The notes under the pieces were generated by a model that did not search any database, was not told where the DNA came from, and saw only the letters and a list, made by a program, of their open reading frames with translations. 9,876 nucleotides of DNA from JBKPNX01 sp046732855. Lineage in GTDB: Bacteria > Pseudomonadota > Alphaproteobacteria > Geminicoccales > Geminicoccaceae. The number at the start of each line of letters is the position of its first letter. The first letter of the stretch is position 1. A program made the position numbers and the translations under genes. Where the stretch lies: assembly GCA_046732855.1 (NCBI GenBank), contig JBKPNX010000094.1, positions 1 through 9,876 on the forward strand, given 5' to 3'. Positions 5,241 to 9,876 of the stretch are shown here, piece after piece.

Positions 5241-7066
5241 GGGTCGGGCCGGTCCGCCAAAGGATAGCCGCGCGGCGAGTACACGAGCGAGCGGCCATCG
5301 GGCGTGGTGAATGTCCGCGTTCGGCTCGAGCCGACGATCAGCAGGCTCAGCATGTCCACGGCGCTGCAATCGAAGTCGGCGAGCGGCGTGATGGCCAGCG
5401 TTTCCCCGGGCCGGCCGAGATTGCGCGCATGCACGAGAGGGGATTCGGGCGGTCGTGCCGGGCGCAGGATCTCGAGGGCGCGCGCGAGTCCCTGACGGCG
5501 CCGGCCAGACGCGGGGTTGTACAGCACCGTCACGAAGTCACCGGCCGCGGCCGCCCGCAACCGTCGCTCGATCTCGGCCCACGGTGTCAGCAGATCGGAC
5601 AGCGAGATGGCGCAAAAGTCATGGCCAAGCGGCGCGCCGGCCCGTGCCGCTGCCGCCTGCAGGGCCGAGACCCCGGGGCTGACCGCCACGGCCACACGCT
5701 GCCAGCCGGGTTCGTCGCCGCGCTCCAGCAGCTCGAGTGCCAGCGCCGCCATGGCGTAGATGCCGGGGTCGCCTGAGCTGATCAGCGCCACGCGGCGGCC
5801 GCCGGCCGCCAGATCCAGCGCAAGACGCACCCGCGCCTCTTCTTCGCCCAGCGCAAACGCGTGGCGGGTCACGCGCCGCCACGGCGGCAGCGGCACCAGA
5901 TCCAGATAGCCGGCGTAGCCGACCCAGTCCTCGGCCTCGTCGAGGAGCGCGCTCGCCTCTGGGGTACGCCAGTCCGATCTGCCGGGGCCGAGGCCGATAA
6001 TCGCGAGATGCCCCTGTGGCCGGCCGATACCGTCGGGGTCGAGCGGCGTGGGCGCGCGGGCCAGCGCGCAGGTAGCACGTTCCGATCGAGTCTTGGCGAC
6101 TACCAGCTCGCCCGTGGAACCGGCCGCAGCCAGCGCCGCGCCCTCGGCCACGCCGTGGCAACCGGTCACCGCGAATACTGCGGCCGAAGGATTGGCGAGG
6201 CGCGAAGTCTCCGCCTCGAGCCGGCTCGCCGGAAAGAACCTGGCAGGCGCGCCAAGCTGCGCGGCGAGCGCATGGATCGCCGGCTCCGCAGCCTTCAGAT
6301 CGAGCGAAACGACGCAGGCGATCGCGCCGGGCGCGAGATCATGGCGCGCCAAGGTCGTCGTCACCAGGTCGATCACCTCCTCCGGCTCGGCGCCGCGCTC
6401 GCATCCCACGCCGAGCGCGAGCACCTTGGGATGGATCACCAGGCGCGTCGCCGTGCCGGGATCGGCGCGATCGGTGACGCGCACCTCATGCTCGCCACGA
6501 CTGGCAAAGGACGCGCCGCCGGCGGTCAGCCACACCGGCTGCGGGGCCTCGACCGTCAGGGCAACGTCGCGCCCCTCGAGCAGCGCGCTTACGACCGCCT
6601 TGGCCGTGTCCGGGTTGCGCACGCGCCAGCCGGGCGGCGGGTCGTCGAGGGCGAGCTGAAAGCGAGCATCGCCTGCGGTCGTGATCGCGGCGGGACAGCC
6701 GAGCGTGACGGCGATGCGCCGCGCCAGTCGATTGGCGCCGTGATGCCCGCCGAGCAGCGGCACGGCGACGCTGCCGTCCTCGGCGACCGCGACCACAGGC
6801 GGCTCGCTTTCTTTGTCCCTTAGGAGCGGGGCCAGAACCCTGATCACGATGCCGCTCGAGCACAGCGCCACGATTGGCCGCCCGCCGGCAAACAGATCGC
6901 GCAACGTCGCGGCGAAATCCCGATAGAGGCTCAGGCCCGGCTCCGCCGGCGTTCGTTGCGAGGGCCCATACAGATCTGCATCCGGGATCCCTGCCGCGAT
7001 GCGCTTTGCGACTTCCAGGCCACCGCGGCCCAGCATGATGATCGCTGCGCGCGCACCCGCGTTCAT
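5237..7066 (-). CDS. cbiG-cbiH: Fused CbiG-CbiH: cobalt-precorrin-5A hydrolase and cobalt-precorrin-3 C17-methyltransferase
   Basis: One 609-residue protein joins two enzymes. Residues 1 to ~345 are CbiG, which opens the ring-A lactone of cobalt-precorrin-5A and releases acetaldehyde. Its N-terminal block SSGIVIRVLAPLL (70-82), the Gly/His motif LLGGHHGANRLA (104-115) and the C-terminal domain start LALGVGCERGAEPEE (216-230) are visible. Residues ~352-609 are CbiH/CobJ, which methylates C17 and drives ring contraction. It has IIGLGPGRSDWRTPEA (356-371), WVGYAGYLDL, SSGDPGIYAMA (430-440), the NPASGRRR block, and SSRTRTF with a closing YSPRGYP. I reject the longer frame from 7468. ATG 7066 overlaps the cbiL TGA in ATGA (7063-7066), and residues upstream of it look like out-of-frame cbiL. 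CbiG-CbiH/CobJ fusions are known in some bacteria. I see no Fe-S cysteine cluster of the CbiH60 type. Confidence 0.94.
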   Translation of the reverse strand: MNAGARAAIIMLGRGGLEVAKRIAAGIPDADLYGPSQRTPAEPGLSLYRDFAATLRDLFAGGRPIVALCSSGIVIRVLAPLLRDKESEPPVVAVAEDGSVAVPLLGGHHGANRLARRIAVTLGCPAAITTAGDARFQLALDDPPPGWRVRNPDTAKAVVSALLEGRDVALTVEAPQPVWLTAGGASFASRGEHEVRVTDRADPGTATRLVIHPKVLALGVGCERGAEPEEVIDLVTTTLARHDLAPGAIACVVSLDLKAAEPAIHALAAQLGAPARFFPASRLEAETSRLANPSAAVFAVTGCHGVAEGAALAAAGSTGELVVAKTRSERATCALARAPTPLDPDGIGRPQGHLAIIGLGPGRSDWRTPEASALLDEAEDWVGYAGYLDLVPLPPWRRVTRHAFALGEEEARVRLALDLAAGGRRVALISSGDPGIYAMAALALELLERGDEPGWQRVAVAVSPGVSALQAAAARAGAPLGHDFCAISLSDLLTPWAEIERRLRAAAAGDFVTVLYNPASGRRRQGLARALEILRPARPPESPLVHARNLGRPGETLAITPLADFDCSAVDMLSLLIVGSSRTRTFTTPDGRSLVYSPRGYPLADRPDP

Positions 7067-7758
7067 CGGCCCGGCGGCACCAGCAGCAAGGAAAAATACG
7101 GCGCTTCGTCGATGGCCAGATCCGCCAGAGGCACGACGCGCTCGCGCGCCGTGCTGGCATGCTCGACATAGATCGCGCGCTCCAGCAGTCCCAGCTCGGA
7201 GAGGACGTTGCGCACCCTGGCGAGATGCCGGCCGAGCTTCAGGATCGCCACGCCATCGTTCCGCGCCAAATGAGCCGCGAGAGCTTCGCCCGTCAGCGCG
7301 GCAGGCACAACCACGAGCGTCTGGCTGCGGCCGACCATCGGGGTACCGGCGGCAGCGGCCGCGGCGGTGAAGGACGCCACGCCCGGCACCACCTCGGTGG
7401 CATAGCGCTCGCCCAGCCGATCGAACAGCTGCGCGAAGGAGCCGTAGATAAAGGGATCGCCGACGCACAGCGCGGCGACGTCGCGTCCGCGCTCGAGCAC
7501 CGCGCCGATGCGCGCGGCGCCTTCGTCGTAGGCGGCATGAGCGAGCTCCGGCACGAGCCGCATCGGCAGAGCGATGTGGATTTCCGGCCGGCCCGGCGAC
7601 AGATGCTCGGCCACGATGCTTCGCGCCAGGCTAGGCCGGCCGCCCGCCGACACATAGGCGATCACGGGACCCTCGCGCAGGATGCGCACCGCCTTCAGGG
7701 TCAAGAGTTCGGGATCGCCTGGCCCGACCCCAACGCCGAGCAGGCGCCCGCTGGTCAC
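7063..7758 (-). CDS. cbiL: Cobalt-precorrin-2 C20-methyltransferase (CbiL/CobI)
   Basis: This SAM-dependent enzyme methylates C20 of cobalt-precorrin-2 (cobalt-sirohydrochlorin, the CbiX product) to give cobalt-precorrin-3. At 231 residues it has the usual length. Seen are the glycine-rich start GVGVGPGDPELLTLKA (8-23), the substrate-specific LCVGDPFIYGSF (97-108), and VVPGVASFTAAAAAAGTPM. The GDPFIYGSF variant distinguishes CbiL/CobI from the GDP-S/G-IY forms in the other methylases here. The start is GTG at 7758, forming a GTGA overlap with the cbiET stop (7755-7758). Its own stop overlaps the cbiG-cbiH start. Substrate assignment (cobalt-precorrin-2 rather than metal-free precorrin-2) is inferred from the cbiX, cbiD and cbiG context. 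Confidence 0.95.
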   Translation of the reverse strand: MTSGRLLGVGVGPGDPELLTLKAVRILREGPVIAYVSAGGRPSLARSIVAEHLSPGRPEIHIALPMRLVPELAHAAYDEGAARIGAVLERGRDVAALCVGDPFIYGSFAQLFDRLGERYATEVVPGVASFTAAAAAAGTPMVGRSQTLVVVPAALTGEALAAHLARNDGVAILKLGRHLARVRNVLSELGLLERAIYVEHASTARERVVPLADLAIDEAPYFSLLLVPPGR

Positions 7759-8972
7759 GGCTTGTACGCTGCGAGCTGGGTCACCGGCAAAGACGACCGC
7801 CAGGCGCGGTAGCCGCCGAGCGCGTCGAGCCGGGCGACCTCGATGCGGAGCAGCTCGCCCCCGTTCACCGCCTGCCAGGCGAGCAGGCGCTGCTCACCCT
7901 CGACCGTGACCACGTTCGCGACCAGCCGCCCCCCCTGCCGCAGCATCTGCCAGCAAATTTCGAGCATCGTGGAGTCGCCGACGCCGCCACCGACGAATAC
8001 CGCATCCGGAGCCGGGAGGCCGGCGAGGCATTCGGGCGCGTGTGCATGCACCACCCTGAGCTCGGGCGTCCCCAGGCGCTCGGCATTGCGCGCCATGGCG
8101 GCGCAGCGCGCCGCGTCCTGCTCGACGGCGATCGCGCAGGCGCCTTCGGCCGCCCGCAGCCATTCGATCGCGATCGCGCCGCTGCCCGCGCCGACGTCCC
8201 ACAGACGCTGCCCGGCGCACGGCATCAGGCGAGCAAGCGTGGCGGCGCGCACCTCGCGCTTGGTCAGCATGCCGTCGGATTCGAACGCGCCGTCGGGCAG
8301 CCCCGGCGTGCGCCCCCAAATCGCTGCGCCATGCTCGGCGATGCACTCGATCGCGACGGTATTTAACGGCGCGAACCGAGTTGCTGGCCACTCGCCAGCG
8401 ATGCCCTCCGCCCTCGCCTCGGCGGGACCATCCAGATGCTCGAATACCCAAAGGCGGCTCGCGCCGAAGCCATCATCGGCGAGCATGCGGGCGATTGCGT
8501 CCGCCGTCGAGCCGTCACGGCTGAGCACGACCAGGCAGGTGCCGGGCGCGATGTGGCGGCGCACGCTCGCGAGCGGCCGGCTGTGCGCGCTGAGACATGC
8601 GACCTCGGCCAGAGGCCAGCCGAGCCGCGCGCAGACCAGGCTGAACGCCGAAGGTGCCGGGACCAGACGCAGTTCGCTGAGCGCGAAGCGTCGCGCCAGC
8701 AACGCGCCGACCCCGAACCACATCGGGTCGCCGCTCGCCAGGACCACGACGCGCCGCCCGCGCAGCGTCGCTAGATCATCGAGCGTCGCCTCGAGCGGAC
8801 AGCGCCAGCGCAAGCGTTCGCCCCTGTGCTCCGGCACCATGGCGAGATGGCGTTCGCCGCCGACCAGGATCTCCCCGGCCTCCAAGATCGCGCGCGCCGT
8901 CGCGCTGAGCGACGCCAGCCCGGCATCGCCGATGCCGATCACGTTGAGCCATGGCTCCCTTCCGGCATTCAT
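7755..8972 (-). CDS. cbiET: Fused CbiE-CbiT: cobalt-precorrin-6B/7 methyltransferase and decarboxylase (CobL type)
   Basis: This 405-residue protein methylates C15 and decarboxylates the C12 acetate (CbiT part) and methylates C5 (CbiE part), giving cobalt-precorrin-8. CbiE spans about residues 8-210: VIGIGDAGLASLS (11-23), LVGGERHLAMVP, and ASGDPMWFGVGALL (79-92). CbiT spans about 225-405: the FESDGMLTKREVRA entry block (230-243), the class I SAM motif WDVGAGSGAIAIEW (258-271), and AVFVGGGVGD. The fused form is the CobL arrangement, whereas Salmonella has separate cbiE and cbiT. The start ATG at 8972 overlaps the cbiC TGA in ATGA (8969-8972). Its stop overlaps the GTG of cbiL, so translation is likely coupled along the operon. 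Confidence 0.96.
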   Translation of the reverse strand: MNAGREPWLNVIGIGDAGLASLSATARAILEAGEILVGGERHLAMVPEHRGERLRWRCPLEATLDDLATLRGRRVVVLASGDPMWFGVGALLARRFALSELRLVPAPSAFSLVCARLGWPLAEVACLSAHSRPLASVRRHIAPGTCLVVLSRDGSTADAIARMLADDGFGASRLWVFEHLDGPAEARAEGIAGEWPATRFAPLNTVAIECIAEHGAAIWGRTPGLPDGAFESDGMLTKREVRAATLARLMPCAGQRLWDVGAGSGAIAIEWLRAAEGACAIAVEQDAARCAAMARNAERLGTPELRVVHAHAPECLAGLPAPDAVFVGGGVGDSTMLEICWQMLRQGGRLVANVVTVEGEQRLLAWQAVNGGELLRIEVARLDALGGYRAWRSSLPVTQLAAYKP

Positions 8973-9604
8973 GACGCTTTCCGAGCCAGCGCGTTGATCG
9001 CCGCGGCCGCCAGGGCGCTACCGCCGCGGCGGCCGCGCAGGGCGATGTACGGCACGCGCGGCCGATATCGCATCAGCGCCTCCTTGGCTTCGGCAGCGCC
9101 GATGAAGCCGAGCGGAAACGCAAGCACCAGCGCCGGCGACGGCACCCCCTCGTCCAGCAGCTCCAGCAGGCGGAACAGGGCGGTCGGCGCATTGCCGATC
9201 GCGACGACGGCGCCATCCAGGTGGTCCCGCCACAGGTCGACCGCGGCCGCGGAGCGGGTCGTGGCGGCCGCCGCGGCGCGTTGCGGGACATCCGGATAGC
9301 CGAGCGTGCAGATGATCGGATTGTCCGCCGGCAGATGCTCACGCCGGATGCCCGCCGCGACCATGGCCGCATCGACCAGGATGGGCCGACCCGCCGCGAG
9401 CGCGCGATGTCCCGCGGCGAGCGCATCCGGCGTCCATGCCAGCTCGGGCACTATCTCGGGCATCGCGTACGCGTGGATCAGGCGGATGACCAGCGCCTGC
9501 ATCTCAGGCGACAAATCCTCGATCGGCGCCTCGCGACGGATTGCCTCGAACGAAGCCCGGTAGATCGCCTCCGGGTCGCGCAGGTAGTCACCGCGAGCGG
9601 GCAC
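8969..9604 (-). CDS. cbiC: Cobalt-precorrin-8 methylmutase (CbiC/CobH)
   Basis: CbiC moves the C11 methyl group to C12 of cobalt-precorrin-8, forming cobyrinic acid, the substrate of CbiA. The 211-residue protein shows DPEAIYRASFEAIRRE, the catalytic His44 in LIHAYAMPE, ILVDAAMVAAGI, the NPIICTLG block, the AIGNAPTALFRLLEL motif and the FPLGFIGAAEAKEAL motif, all family hallmarks. The start is GTG at 9604, since an in-frame ATG near the conserved DPEAIY is lacking. AGGGGA about seven bases upstream, spanning the TAG stop of cbiX, is a plausible ribosome site. The gene follows cbiX after only 9 bp, and its stop overlaps the cbiET start. CobH of the aerobic route is homologous. CbiC is chosen by context. 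Confidence 0.95.
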   Translation of the reverse strand: MPARGDYLRDPEAIYRASFEAIRREAPIEDLSPEMQALVIRLIHAYAMPEIVPELAWTPDALAAGHRALAAGRPILVDAAMVAAGIRREHLPADNPIICTLGYPDVPQRAAAAATTRSAAAVDLWRDHLDGAVVAIGNAPTALFRLLELLDEGVPSPALVLAFPLGFIGAAEAKEALMRYRPRVPYIALRGRRGGSALAAAAINALARKAS

Positions 9605-9613
9605 CGGGATCCC

Positions 9614-9876
9614 CTACGTTGCCGCCGCCGGCCCGTTTGATCGCGTCGCCCCACCGACCGCGCCATCGTGGCTATGATGACGGTGATCGCGAACGCCAGG
9701 ATGGCGATCATGATCGTGGCGATGGTGACTCGCGTCGGTGCCGATGCCCTCGACGTGATGGTGATGACCCCGCTGCGGCGCGCCGAGTGCCGCCTCGTGC
9801 CCGATGATCCGTTCGCGGTACCGGCACAGCAGGCAGTTCATGTTGACGTCGCCGTCAGCGATGCCCTCGACGCGCT
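9614..9876 (-). CDS. cbiX: Sirohydrochlorin cobaltochelatase CbiX, C-terminal part (5' end beyond window)
   Basis: CbiX inserts Co(II) into sirohydrochlorin, committing it to the anaerobic B12 route. Only the last 86 residues are visible, and the frame stays open to the right edge, so the chelatase domains lie outside the window. The visible part begins RVEGIADGDVNMNCLLC and contains the MXCXXC motif (Met, then Cys14 and Cys17 of the visible part), known in long-form CbiX as an Fe-S-associated site. A His-rich tail follows (HHHH, then HHRHDHDRH and HRHHSHD; 13 His within about 36 residues), as in Bacillus megaterium CbiX. The ATG in the MXCXXC motif is internal, not a start. The tail probably binds or buffers cobalt. 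It is the most upstream visible gene of the operon, 9 bp before cbiC, so promoter and any riboswitch lie outside. Confidence 0.88.
   Translation of the reverse strand, partial: RVEGIADGDVNMNCLLCRYRERIIGHEAALGAPQRGHHHHVEGIGTDASHHRHDHDRHPGVRDHRHHSHDGAVGGATRSNGPAAAT

Noticed and set aside
7067..7468. Upstream extension of the cbiG-cbiH frame to ATG 7468, adding 134 residues
   Set aside because: The extra residues are an Arg-rich out-of-frame reading of cbiL. ATG 7066 gives the ATGA overlap and the correct CbiG N-terminus.
7843..8997. Long plus-strand ORF antisense to cbiET (also 1609-2397 against cbiA and 5861-6823 against cbiG-cbiH)
   Set aside because: Translations are low-complexity Arg/Ala/Ser-rich or His/Gln/Arg-rich with no recognisable motif. 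They are open frames opposite GC-rich genes, and the overlapped genes are certain.
9478..9711. Minus-strand ORF starting MIAILAFAITVIIA, which looks like a small membrane protein
   Set aside because: The hydrophobic stretch is the shifted-frame reading of the His-codon-rich tail of cbiX, and the rest is out-of-frame cbiC. No independent support.

Overview
The window is a compact cobalamin (vitamin B12) corrin-ring cluster from a high-G+C bacterium. Base composition by eye is clearly GC-rich, and the only non-B12 neighbour I can identify is the end of a bacterioferritin gene. Protein style and gene complement fit a proteobacterium, but I cannot place it more precisely from sequence alone. The gene set is that of the anaerobic (early cobalt insertion) route: CbiX, CbiD and CbiG are present, and no CobG/CobZ or CobNST is visible. 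I therefore use cbi names, although several of the proteins resemble the equivalent Cob enzymes just as closely.

Layout, left to right. (1) 2-220, plus strand: C-terminal part of bacterioferritin, cut by the window edge. (2) 221-310: short gap between converging genes, with one GC hairpin. (3) 311-2322, minus strand: cbiA (cobyrinate a,c-diamide synthase), then by a 4-bp ATGA overlap a gene for an exported coiled-coil protein that I do not recognise. (4) 2323-2447: divergent intergenic region. (5) 2448-4467, plus strand: cbiD and cbiJ, separated by a 178-bp gap that holds a near-perfect 36-bp direct repeat pair and a strong hairpin. (6) 4464-9876, minus strand: an operon transcribed right to left in the order cbiX (5' end outside the window), cbiC, cbiET, cbiL, a fused cbiG-cbiH, and cbiF. 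Every junction after cbiC is a 4-bp ATGA or GTGA overlap. cbiJ and cbiF converge with overlapping stop codons.

Together the genes encode every step from sirohydrochlorin to cobyrinic acid a,c-diamide: CbiX (Co insertion), CbiL (C20 methylation), CbiH (C17 methylation and ring contraction), CbiF (C11), CbiG (lactone opening), CbiD (C1), CbiJ (reduction), CbiET (C5/C15 methylation and decarboxylation), CbiC (methyl shift) and CbiA (a,c-amidation). Adenosylation, the remaining amidations and nucleotide-loop assembly are not encoded here.

The least explained parts are the coiled-coil protein coupled to cbiA and the repeat-bearing cbiD-cbiJ gap. I see no RNA genes, insertion sequences or CRISPR array.
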